This document shows positions 28,007 to 36,678 of a DNA stretch of 64,000 nucleotides, one piece after another. Position numbers and translations under genes: made by a program. The DNA is taken from positions 1,178,001 to 1,242,000 of the forward strand of contig NC_018940.1 in the NCBI RefSeq assembly GCF_000304475.1. Direction: 5' to 3'. The notes under the pieces are model-generated. The model had not been told where the DNA came from, made no database searches, and saw only the letters and a program-made list of their open reading frames with translations. The stretch's first letter is position 1, and each line of letters opens with the position of its first letter. The stretch comes from Kazachstania africana CBS 2517 (Eukaryota > Ascomycota > Saccharomycetes > Saccharomycetales > Saccharomycetaceae).

Positions 28007-31000
28007 ATGAGCATTGCTTTAATCTCTTCTGCAATTAGACACAACTTAATAGCATCCACTACAAGAGTCATTCTACCCGCAACCTTATCAATCTTAGTCA
28101 GAAGAATTCCACACAAATTATATTCTACAAATATGCATCATTCATACAAAGATTTCAAACTGAATTTCATTAAACCTGATTTAGATGATAGATCCTACCG
28201 TTTCATTAAATTACCAAATAACTTAAAAGCGTTAGTAATCCAAGATCCCACTGCTGATAAGGCAGCAGCTGCATTAGATGTTAATATAGGTGCTTTTGAA
28301 GATCCAGAACATTTACCGGGTTTGGCCCACTTTTGTGAACATTTATTATTCATGGGTTCAGAGAAATTTCCTGATGAAAATGAGTATTCAAGTTTCTTAA
28401 GTAAGCATGGTGGTTCTTCTAACGCTTACACAAGTTCCTTAAACACAAATTACTATTTCGAAGTTAATCATGAACATCTTTATAACGCCTTAGACAGATT
28501 TTCAGGTTTTTTCACTTGTCCATTATTTAATAAAGGCTCAACTGACAAAGAAATTAGCGCTGTAGATAGTGAAAATAAAAAAAATTTACAAAATGATGTT
28601 TGGAGAATCTATCAATTGGATAAATCATTATCTAATTTACAACATCCTTATCATAAATTTTCCACTGGTAATCTGATAACTTTAGGTGAAAATCCCAAGT
28701 CATTGAATCTAAATATAAGAGATGAATTATTAAAATTTTACTATCATTCTTATTCAGCAAATTTAATGAAGCTTTGTATAATCGGTAGAGAGGATTTGGA
28801 TACCCTATCGAACTGGGCGTACAAACTTTTCAAAGATGTAAGGAATACAAATCGTGCATTACCTGAATACAGTTCCAAAATTTTGAATGAAACCCATTTA
28901 CAGAAAATTATCCAAGTTAAACCTGTCAAAGAATTAAGAAAACTTGAAATTTCCTTTATGGTTCCCGACATGGATAGACATTGGCAATCAAAACCACCAC
29001 ACCTATTAAGCCATCTTATTGGTCATGAAGGCTCAGGCTCTCTGTTGGCTTACCTTAAGGCAAAAGGATGGGCTAATGAACTATCAGCAGGAGGTCATAC
29101 AGTTTCTAAGGATAACGCATTTTTCTCAATTGACGTCGAGCTAACTAAAGATGGGTTAGAAAGCTATAAAGAAGTCGTCCATTCAATCTTCCAATACATC
29201 GAAATGTTGAGAAATTCGTTACCACAAGATTGGATCTTTGTTGAACTTCAAAATATTTCCAGGGCAAATTTCAAATTCAAACAAAAGGGTAACCCAGCAA
29301 GTACCGTTTCAGCTTTAGCAAGATTGTTAGAAAAGGAATACATTCCTGTAGAAAATATTTTAAGCACAAATGTTTTCACGAAAGATGAACCTCAAACTTT
29401 AATGAACTACGTTCAATCTTTAACTCTAGAAAATTCCCGTATAACGTTAATCTCTCAAGATTTAGAGACTGATTCAAATGAAAAATGGTATAAAACAGAC
29501 TATAAAGTCATCAATTACCCAGAAGATATGAGAAAGAAATGCAAGAGCCCTGGTTTAAATACTCAATTGCGTTTACCAAGACCAAACGAATTTGTTGCCA
29601 ATAACTTCTTAGTTGATAAATTAGAAAGTGTTACTCCATCAGAAGAACCGCTTTTACTCAAAGATACTAAGCTGAGTAAGCTATGGTTTAAAAAAGATGA
29701 CAGATTTTGGCAACCAAGAGGCTACATATATGTCTCTCTAAAATTACCCCATACTCACGCAAGTGTACTAAACAGTATGTTATCTACTATTTATGTTCAG
29801 TTGGCTAATGATTTCTTAAAGGACCTACAATACGATGCTTCCTGTGCTAATCTGAACCTGTCATTTGTCAAGACTAATCAAGGCCTAGACATCACATTAT
29901 CTGGTTTTAATGATAAATTAGTCACTCTTATGACTAGATTTTTACAAGGTGTCAAAGATTTCAAACCTACAGAAGAAAGATTCAAAATTTTCAAGGACAA
30001 GACTACTCAACATCTAAAGAATCTTCTCTACGAAGTGCCGTATTCCCAAATATCTGGTGTTTATAACTCTTTAATCAACGAAAGATCATGGTCAGTAGAA
30101 GAGAAATTGAATGTAGTTGAACACATTACATTTGAGCAATTACTTGCTTTTATCCCTACTGTCTTTGAGGAGCTTTACTATGAAACATTAGTACACGGAA
30201 ATTTAAAATTCGAAGAGGCCATTGAGATTGAATCTCTGATCAATGACATTCTCATCACAAATGAGAATCACAATAACTTACAAGTTAAGAATAATAGGTT
30301 AAGGTCATATTTCATTCCAAAAGGTAAAACTTACAGGTTTGAGAAGGAATTAAAAGATAGCAAGAACGTGAATTCATGTATCCAGCATGTTACCCAATTA
30401 GATGTTTATAACGAAGAATTATCTGCTTTGAGTGGATTATTTGCCCAAATGATTCATGAACCATGCTTCGATACACTAAGAACAAAAGAGCAACTAGGTT
30501 ATGTAGTCTTTAGTTCAAGTTTGAATAATCATGGTACTGCAAATATTAGAATTTTGGTACAATCTGAACATACAACACCATATCTGGAATGGAGAATCGA
30601 GGAATTCTACTCTAAATTTGGCGCAATTCTAAAAGACATGTCAGAAGAAGATTTTGATAAACATAAGGATGCCCTATGCAAGAGCTTGCTACAGAAGTAT
30701 AAGAATATGGGTGAAGAAAGCTCAAGATACACTGCTGCCATCTATTTGGGTGATTACAATTTCACGCATCGTCAAAAGAAGGCAAGACTAGTTAAAGCTT
30801 TGTCAAAAGAACAATTAATCGAATTTTACGACAACTATATTGTAGGTGAAAATGCTGCAAGATTGGTTATTCATTTGAAATCTGCGGTTGTCAGTAGTGA
30901 TTTAAGGGAAGAGGAGCTAGACTCTACCAAATATCCAAAGGGTAAACTGATTGAAGATGTAGGGAAATTTAAATCCGAATTGTTTGTTGCTCCTGTACGT

Positions 31001-31042
31001 CAGCCGTTAAAGGATTTTGAAGTATATAAACAAGAAAATTAG
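28007..31042 (+). CDS. STE23: Ste23, insulysin-family metalloprotease
   Basis: A 1011-residue M16 peptidase (S. cerevisiae 1027) that takes part in a-factor maturation and general peptide turnover. The inverted zinc motif HFCEH sits at about 108-112, with the third ligand Glu in the AVDSENKKN segment near 185. ELSAGGHTV and the C-terminal GTANIRILVQSEHTTPYLEWR are present. Four M16 subdomains are present at full length. The N-terminal 40 residues are hydrophobic/basic and could target mitochondria; an internal ATG at residue 44 matches the start of the conserved part. The gene is intact. Confidence 0.97.
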   Translation: MSIALISSAIRHNLIASTTRVILPATLSILVRRIPHKLYSTNMHHSYKDFKLNFIKPDLDDRSYRFIKLPNNLKALVIQDPTADKAAAALDVNIGAFEDPEHLPGLAHFCEHLLFMGSEKFPDENEYSSFLSKHGGSSNAYTSSLNTNYYFEVNHEHLYNALDRFSGFFTCPLFNKGSTDKEISAVDSENKKNLQNDVWRIYQLDKSLSNLQHPYHKFSTGNLITLGENPKSLNLNIRDELLKFYYHSYSANLMKLCIIGREDLDTLSNWAYKLFKDVRNTNRALPEYSSKILNETHLQKIIQVKPVKELRKLEISFMVPDMDRHWQSKPPHLLSHLIGHEGSGSLLAYLKAKGWANELSAGGHTVSKDNAFFSIDVELTKDGLESYKEVVHSIFQYIEMLRNSLPQDWIFVELQNISRANFKFKQKGNPASTVSALARLLEKEYIPVENILSTNVFTKDEPQTLMNYVQSLTLENSRITLISQDLETDSNEKWYKTDYKVINYPEDMRKKCKSPGLNTQLRLPRPNEFVANNFLVDKLESVTPSEEPLLLKDTKLSKLWFKKDDRFWQPRGYIYVSLKLPHTHASVLNSMLSTIYVQLANDFLKDLQYDASCANLNLSFVKTNQGLDITLSGFNDKLVTLMTRFLQGVKDFKPTEERFKIFKDKTTQHLKNLLYEVPYSQISGVYNSLINERSWSVEEKLNVVEHITFEQLLAFIPTVFEELYYETLVHGNLKFEEAIEIESLINDILITNENHNNLQVKNNRLRSYFIPKGKTYRFEKELKDSKNVNSCIQHVTQLDVYNEELSALSGLFAQMIHEPCFDTLRTKEQLGYVVFSSSLNNHGTANIRILVQSEHTTPYLEWRIEEFYSKFGAILKDMSEEDFDKHKDALCKSLLQKYKNMGEESSRYTAAIYLGDYNFTHRQKKARLVKALSKEQLIEFYDNYIVGENAARLVIHLKSAVVSSDLREEELDSTKYPKGKLIEDVGKFKSELFVAPVRQPLKDFEVYKQEN

Positions 31043-31135
31043 ATAATTTTTTTATGCTGTAATTTAGTAATGACAAGTTCTAATTTTGCTTACTTTGAAC
31101 AAAGCATTCAAAAAAGTTATAAGAGGTGAAAAAAA

Positions 31136-31322
31136 AAATGTAGACTATCTTTCGACATCCCAAGTCCATCACTCTCGTTAAGAGCACACAGACAACGGAC
31201 TTCCTATCCTGTCCAAAAAACATAACTTGATCTTGGAAGCTAGCATCTCAATCTTGTTGAAATACTGGCAATTAGCAACTGTTTGATGACAGATCAGCCA
31301 ACTGTGGCATTGCTTCCGTTAA
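31136..31322 (-). ncRNA. SNR34: Candidate H/ACA snoRNA snR34
   Basis: The STE23-RPS29 gap is where S. cerevisiae keeps SNR34 (recalled). On the minus strand the following can be read. A GGAAGC/GCTTCC basal stem (31317-31312 with 31240-31235) is followed at once by H box AGATCA (31233-31228). A second hairpin follows, closed by AGTTATGTTT pairing with AAAGATAGTCT, with a GTCC/GGAC apical stem. An ACA box lies three bases before the proposed end. The left pocket of the second hairpin holds GATAGGAAG (31208-31200), complementary to nine bases of 25S rRNA just 3' of the modified U2880, a known snR34 target. The right guide is not convincingly complementary, so the exact fold is uncertain. Ends are approximate. 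Confidence 0.55.
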
Positions 31323-31646
31323 ATTGTTTTGATTCACCCTTTTTAAAAAAAAATAAGTAATAGAGAAACCAACAAACGACAATGGCTCATATATAAATTC
31401 TCGTTGACCTTTATATATAAAATTTTTCGAAAAATCTTCAAAATGAAAGCCGGGTACGCTTATCGGGGAAAAAAAAAAGTTAGGTCCAAACTGTATAGTT
31501 AAATTCAGTAGTAATACTGTAACAAAGGCAGTTAAGCGAGTTAAGTATCCATTCATGTTTAAACATAAATCTTTACATAAATTATTTATACAGAAGATAA
31601 AGTTAAAAACTTGATAAAATCAATGAAAATAAACGAGTTGATTTGT

Positions 31647-31817
31647 TTATCTGTACTTGTGGAAACCGATGTCGTTAGCTCTTTCTCTGAAACATTGACG
31701 ACAGATGTTTAAGTCGTACTTTCTGATTAGACCAGAGTGGGAAGAACAGACACGACATTGACGGGAACCTTTACCGTATCTTCTTGGGTGGGAGAACCAA
31801 ACGTTTTCGTGAGCCAT
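31647..31817 (-). CDS. RPS29: 40S ribosomal protein S29
   Basis: A 56-residue uS14 protein. The open frame continues upstream, but the conserved start [17 protein letters not shown] is the ATG at 31817. Four zinc ligands are visible: CRVC and CRQC separated by the [14 protein letters not shown] segment. The protein sits in the head of the 40S subunit. The coding part is uninterrupted, but a spliceosomal intron appears to lie in the 5'UTR, ending six bases before the ATG. It is divergent from TSR1, as RPS29B and TSR1 are in S. cerevisiae; the post-duplication partner copy may exist elsewhere. Confidence 0.97.
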   Translation of the reverse strand: MAHENVWFSHPRRYGKGSRQCRVCSSHSGLIRKYDLNICRQCFRERANDIGFHKYR

Positions 31818-31822
31818 TTTAT

Positions 31823-32227
31823 CTAATTCATAAAATAGAAATGTTAGTAAACTTGATTTCTTGATAAGTAATAGTAAGGTGGCCAATTGGAATAATCTTA
31901 ATCATCAAAAGGGTCGTATAGGAACATGAATCTTGTAATAGATCTTCTTTAATTAAATAACAGATCATATATGCGGAGCTATGCAAAAAGACATCAATTT
32001 TCGACCTGTTACAGCCCATAGATATGTGGATTTTGCAGATTTCAAAACCTCTTAGGGAACCTCAGTAAAAATATGGAATTTAATGGTATAATATTACGAC
32101 TAGAAAAATAAAATTATCTCAAAACATGCTCTTTAGACTTTGCACTAACTTCTATAGGACTTTCCAATAAAATATCAATAGATATGCCTTATTCCACCCT
32201 ACTCAGATCACTCAAATATGCACATAC
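31823..32227 (-). other. RPS29: Probable 5'UTR intron of RPS29
   Basis: On the minus strand a consensus 5' splice site GTATGT (32227-32222) is followed about 370 bases later by a perfect branch site TACTAAC (31849-31843). A 3' splice site GAATTAG ends at 31823, 21 bases past the branch adenosine. The length of 405 nt is typical of yeast ribosomal-protein introns. Only ATAAA separates the acceptor from the ATG. No cDNA evidence is available. Confidence 0.75.
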
Positions 32228-32563
32228 ATTAATGTATAGTCTCTTACTAGTTTATCTTGAAAATACCTGATAATTAACCTATCTTTTTCATATATCATCA
32301 ACTATAGTGTAAGCTGGTAAGAGATTCGGGCTTCCGCTGGAAGGTGTATCCGCCCCAGTGCCCAGCATGTTCTCCCTAACTCACATCCGGTCTCCACCTA
32401 AGCTGGGCCCAGTCACAGGGAATGGCCTGACAAATCTGGACGTTGCCCAATGGGAGTCAGCCACGGTCGCGTCGTTCCAACCATCAGCTAAACGCGAGAA
32501 TTCTTTGAAATTTTTCATTTGGAAATGTTTGAAAAGTTTTTCATTTTTTTTGTTGACAAATAT

Positions 32564-32577
32564 AAATGTACGGATGG
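32564..32577 (-). promoter_or_regulatory. Rap1 site in the RPS29-TSR1 promoter
   Basis: On the minus strand this reads CCATCCGTACATTT, a close match to the ribosomal-protein type of Rap1 site. It lies about 340 bp upstream of the RPS29 donor splice site and 160 bp upstream of TSR1. A GC-richer block at about 32316-32490 nearby is probably part of the same control region. Confidence 0.6.
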
Positions 32578-32637
32578 TGGAGAAGGTAAGGATGTTGGAT
32601 GCAGTCAAACGAGATTGCTATTTTTTTTTTCAGATAT

Positions 32638-32667
32638 TGAAAAATTTTTTGAAATTGCACGATGAGC
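32638..32667 (+). promoter_or_regulatory. RRPE and PAC elements of TSR1
   Basis: TGAAAAATTTTTT (32638-32650, RRPE) is followed ten bases later by CGATGAGC (32660-32667, PAC core), ending about 70 bp upstream of the TSR1 ATG. This order and spacing is the classical ribosome-biogenesis promoter. Confidence 0.7.
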
Positions 32668-32735
32668 ATCTTATTATGAAAGAAAGTTAAGTACGATTAC
32701 ATCAACAGGTATTAGATTCGAGAACATCGCTAATA

Positions 32736-35090
32736 ATGGCTGGATATTCCCATAGATCATCACTTAAAAGGGGACATAAGCCTTTCAAGTCTAAGCATGC
32801 TAGTAAAGGTGCTTTAAAGAGAATACATAAAGGTAAAGTCGAAAAAGACATTGCCAATAACAAACAAATCAAAGGTACATCCAAGTTACAGCGTAAAAAC
32901 AAAGCTAAGCAATTGAAGGTACAGAAAATGATGACATCCTTAGAAAGCAGAAAACTGTTTGAGGGTTCCAATGGTGCTGAGAAGATTGTGACCATCATTC
33001 CATTAACTGCGGATGTTGATTCATCTGATATAGTCAGAAAACTTATGGTTTCAGCCGATTTAGAAATGGAGAACTTACCATTCATGTCAGAGGAAGGAAA
33101 TGTGGCAAGTATAAGAAATTACCAAATAAAGAAATTCAAGAGTACTTTGAAGATAATTGTTCCAGATATGTCAAATTTTTTAAATATTTTGGATTGTGCC
33201 AAAATTGCCGATTTTGTAGTTTTTGGTTTAAGTGGAACCTCTGAAGTGGACCAGGAATTTGGTGAGCAAATTATCCGTGCCTTAGAGTTACAAGGTATTT
33301 CCTCGTACATCGGCGTTGTTCCAAATCTATCAAAAGTTCATCCTAAGGAGAAATTCCAGCTAGATGTTAAACAATCTTTAGAAAGTTATTTTAGACATTT
33401 TTTTCCTAATGAGGACCATGTCTACAACCTTGAGAAACCATCTGACAGCTTGATTGTACTAAGAACTTTATGTCAAAAGCTCCCCCGTCCTGTGACGTGG
33501 AGAGATAACAGGGGTTATTTAGTAGCTGAAAATGTCGACTATAATGAAATTTCACCAGAGGCTGGCCATTTAGTTGTCCAAGGTACTGTTCGTGGTATTG
33601 GATTCCACGCAAATAGACTAGTTCATGTTCCAGGCCTTGGTGACTTCCAAGTTTCTAGAATTGAAAAGATCAGTGCATCTCAAAGGAAAAAGACAAACCC
33701 TGATGAACTAGGTTTAGATCTCAACAACACTTTTGAATCCAATGAAAATAGGGATGACTTGGAGGAATATGCTCCGGCTGATTTAGAAATGGAAGAATGG
33801 TCTGACGCAGAGGATTTTGCATATGATAACTTGAGATCAGCAAGGTATGATGACCATGGGTATATTCAAAGAAGCGATGAAACAGATAAATCTGCCGAAG
33901 TTCCAAAAGGTACATCTGAGTACCAGGCCAAATGGTACCTAAATGATGTTATACAACCTCTCAGTGACGAAGAAGTGGAAGAGCAAGAAGATATGATGTC
34001 AGATGATGATTTGTTGGAGGATGAATACCAAGCCAGAGATGCAAACTTCGAAGATGAGGAAGTTAATGATGAAAACGAAGATATGTTTGTGGAACTATCC
34101 CCAGAGGAAGAAGAGCGCCAACTTAATGAATATAGGGCATTAGAAGATGAAGATCGAGAATTTCCTGACGAAATAGAATTAAATCCAGCTGAATCGGCTA
34201 TTGAAGGTTTGAAAAGATACAGAGGGTTGAAAAACTTATACAACTGTATGTGGGACGTTGATGAAAAAGACCCAGAATGCCCACCAGAATGGAAACGCTT
34301 ATTAAGAATCGGTAACTATAAATATACTCGTAATAGAGTATTGAAAGAGGCATCTAAAACAGCTCAGGTAATGGCTGGTGACCGTGTTAGAATATATATC
34401 GCATTCCCAAAGAATTTACTTGAACAAATTAAGGATCCACAACAAGTTCTATTTGCTATTTACGGTTTGCTTGCGCATGAGCATAAGAACACAATGGCCA
34501 ACTTCACCCTACAAAGATGGGAAGAATACGATAAACCGGTACCAGCTGAGGAACCATTGGTTGTGCAATATGGTATTAGAAGATATACTATTCAACCTCT
34601 ATTCTCTGCAGATGCTAATTCGAGTAATAATGTACACAAGTTTGATAAATTCTTGCATCCAGATACAAGGTCAGTCGCGACATGTATTGCTCCTGTTGAC
34701 TTTACACAATCTCCAGCTATTTTCTTTAAACCGTCTTCAAGCGATGTAAAGGGTCTAGAACTGGTGGGCCATGGTACTTTCATGAACGCAGACCACACAA
34801 GAGTTTTGGCCAAGAGAGCTATATTGACTGGTCACCCTTTCAGATTTCACAGAAATGTTGTTACTGTTCGTTACATGTTTTTCAGACCAGAAGATGTCGA
34901 ATGGTTCAAGTCCATTCCATTATTCACCAAATCAGGAAGATCTGGTTTTATCAAAGAAAGTCTTGGTACCCATGGTTACTTCAAAGCAACATTTGATGGT
35001 AAATTATCCGCACAAGATGTTGTCGCTATGTCATTATTCAAGCGTATGTGGCCAAAAGCTTCATCGCCTTGGAATAATGAGAGTTATTAA
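32736..35090 (+). CDS. TSR1: Tsr1, 40S ribosome assembly factor
   Basis: A 784-residue GTPase-like protein without GTPase activity in the family (S. cerevisiae 788). It has the Lys/Arg-rich N-terminal extension, a translation-factor-like domain with [14 protein letters not shown], and the AARP2CN-type domain near 225-310 ([30 protein letters not shown]). Long acidic stretches occur around 350-480. The Bms1/Tsr1 C-terminal domain runs from about 490 to 780 ([22 protein letters not shown]). It blocks premature 60S joining on late pre-40S particles. In S. cerevisiae this gene is on chromosome IV beside RPS29B; here it is retained on the chromosome-XII-like track. Confidence 0.97.
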   Translation: MAGYSHRSSLKRGHKPFKSKHASKGALKRIHKGKVEKDIANNKQIKGTSKLQRKNKAKQLKVQKMMTSLESRKLFEGSNGAEKIVTIIPLTADVDSSDIVRKLMVSADLEMENLPFMSEEGNVASIRNYQIKKFKSTLKIIVPDMSNFLNILDCAKIADFVVFGLSGTSEVDQEFGEQIIRALELQGISSYIGVVPNLSKVHPKEKFQLDVKQSLESYFRHFFPNEDHVYNLEKPSDSLIVLRTLCQKLPRPVTWRDNRGYLVAENVDYNEISPEAGHLVVQGTVRGIGFHANRLVHVPGLGDFQVSRIEKISASQRKKTNPDELGLDLNNTFESNENRDDLEEYAPADLEMEEWSDAEDFAYDNLRSARYDDHGYIQRSDETDKSAEVPKGTSEYQAKWYLNDVIQPLSDEEVEEQEDMMSDDDLLEDEYQARDANFEDEEVNDENEDMFVELSPEEEERQLNEYRALEDEDREFPDEIELNPAESAIEGLKRYRGLKNLYNCMWDVDEKDPECPPEWKRLLRIGNYKYTRNRVLKEASKTAQVMAGDRVRIYIAFPKNLLEQIKDPQQVLFAIYGLLAHEHKNTMANFTLQRWEEYDKPVPAEEPLVVQYGIRRYTIQPLFSADANSSNNVHKFDKFLHPDTRSVATCIAPVDFTQSPAIFFKPSSSDVKGLELVGHGTFMNADHTRVLAKRAILTGHPFRFHRNVVTVRYMFFRPEDVEWFKSIPLFTKSGRSGFIKESLGTHGYFKATFDGKLSAQDVVAMSLFKRMWPKASSPWNNESY

Positions 35091-35370
35091 AGAAACTTTT
35101 ATTCAATTCAATATCTTATATAGGCATTCACACTTTTCAACATTGTATAATAAATCCAATTTCATAATATAAATCTACTCATGTATTTTTTTGAGTGTGA
35201 GCGAAAAAATGGCATCGACTCTTTTCGTCAAAATTTAACATGTCCCCCCCATTCATAGTTTCATCTTCTCCAAATTAAGTTCCATCAAGAAAGTAGGATA
35301 GTCTTAGGGCTATTGTATTGAGGTTACTATTTATTGAAAAAACTGTCCAACGTCAGAAGTGGGAACAAAA

Positions 35371-36579
35371 ATGAGCTCAGTAATCTTTACCTGCAATTCA
35401 TGCAATATTCAATTCAAGTCTAGTGATCAGCAAAGATATCACATGAAAACAGATTGGCACAGATACAATCTGAAAAGAAGGGTTGCCGAGCTTTCACCAA
35501 TTTCTGCTGATGAATTTGCCAAAAAGTTGCAAATTTCTGAGAGGGAACAAGCTGAGAATCAAGTAGATGAGTTTGGTTTTGCTATCTTAAAACCATTAAG
35601 CAATAAAAAACATTCCAAGAAGCATAATGGATTGCCGAACCTTCGTGGTATCGTAAGTGATACCGATTCTATTGTCACAGACGATGAGTTCCAATTGGTT
35701 AGAACTATTTCTGCAGCAGAATCGACAGGTTCACAAGTTTCTGTCAAGACTAATGAAACTAGGGACACTAACACCGATTTTGGTGAGGATACTGCATCTG
35801 ACTATGGGTTTACCAGCGACTCTACATATACTTCCGATCTCGAAGTGAACGTTCCGTCTGAAGAAGAAGGGGATGGATATTTTGATCCCTCTTGCAAGCT
35901 CACACAGTGTATATATTGTGGGTTAGATAATAAAGAAATCGAAAGGAATGTGAAGCATATGTTCCATAATCATGGCCTATACATTCCAGAAAGAACTTAT
36001 CTAGTTGATTTAGAAGCACTTCTAAAATTTTTGATCCAAAGAATTGTAGTTGACCACGGTTGTCTATGTTGCGGCTTTGAAGGGTCAAGTTTGGAAAGTA
36101 TAAGGGCACACATGCATTCTAAGAGACATTGTAAGATGCCATATGAAACTAAAGAAGAGAGGGAACAATTTGCTCCTTTTTACGATTTTAGTTCATTAGA
36201 AGAACCCGAAGGCAAACCCAAAGCGGGCAAAGGTGGAAAGAAAATTCAGTTTGATGTTCCTCATGAGTATAATGAGGAAACCGTTAGCGTTGATGACACG
36301 GGTTTAGAATTGACACTACCTTCTGGAGCAAGAATTGGCCATAGATCAGGACAAAGATATTATAGGCAAAATTTACCGTCTCCACCAGAAGAATCAGAAA
36401 ATAGAAGTGCTGTCACTTCGGCTGACAGAAGATTGGTTAGTGGTATTACTGAGAAACAATATAAAAAAGGTATGAAGAAAATGCAGCAACTTGAAAAGAG
36501 AGCCATTGATGATAAATTCCGTAAGGAGTCTAAAAGACTCAACTTTCAAGCTCATTACAGAGATGAATTATTACAATAA
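35371..36579 (+). CDS. REH1: Reh1, cytoplasmic pre-60S zinc-finger factor
   Basis: The open frame begins at a GTG at 35359; the first ATG at 35371 gives 402 residues (S. cerevisiae 432). Zinc fingers: an N-terminal C2H2 with CNSC and HMKTDWH (about 8-30), CIYCG with the NVKHMFHNHG segment near 185-205, and CLCCG with HMHSKRHC near 232-256. The LGFEN-like middle is replaced by Ser/Asp-rich sequence. The C-terminus has GARIGHRSGQRYYRQNLP and the KQYKKGMKKMQQLEK helix that enters the exit tunnel in the family. It lacks the Lys-rich block typical of the paralogue Rei1, and synteny also says REH1. Confidence 0.95.
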   Translation: MSSVIFTCNSCNIQFKSSDQQRYHMKTDWHRYNLKRRVAELSPISADEFAKKLQISEREQAENQVDEFGFAILKPLSNKKHSKKHNGLPNLRGIVSDTDSIVTDDEFQLVRTISAAESTGSQVSVKTNETRDTNTDFGEDTASDYGFTSDSTYTSDLEVNVPSEEEGDGYFDPSCKLTQCIYCGLDNKEIERNVKHMFHNHGLYIPERTYLVDLEALLKFLIQRIVVDHGCLCCGFEGSSLESIRAHMHSKRHCKMPYETKEEREQFAPFYDFSSLEEPEGKPKAGKGGKKIQFDVPHEYNEETVSVDDTGLELTLPSGARIGHRSGQRYYRQNLPSPPEESENRSAVTSADRRLVSGITEKQYKKGMKKMQQLEKRAIDDKFRKESKRLNFQAHYRDELLQ

Positions 36580-36678
36580 GTTACATATTACATATATATC
36601 TATATATTGCACGCATTAATCCTTCATCGAATCCACTTAACAAAGAAATAAAATTGGCTTATAGACTTTCTTATATTT

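Noticed and set aside
31272..31556. 94-codon minus-strand ORF with a hydrophobic N-terminus
   Set aside because: It overlaps the 5' part of the candidate snR34 gene, ends in an unremarkable sequence and matches no known small protein.
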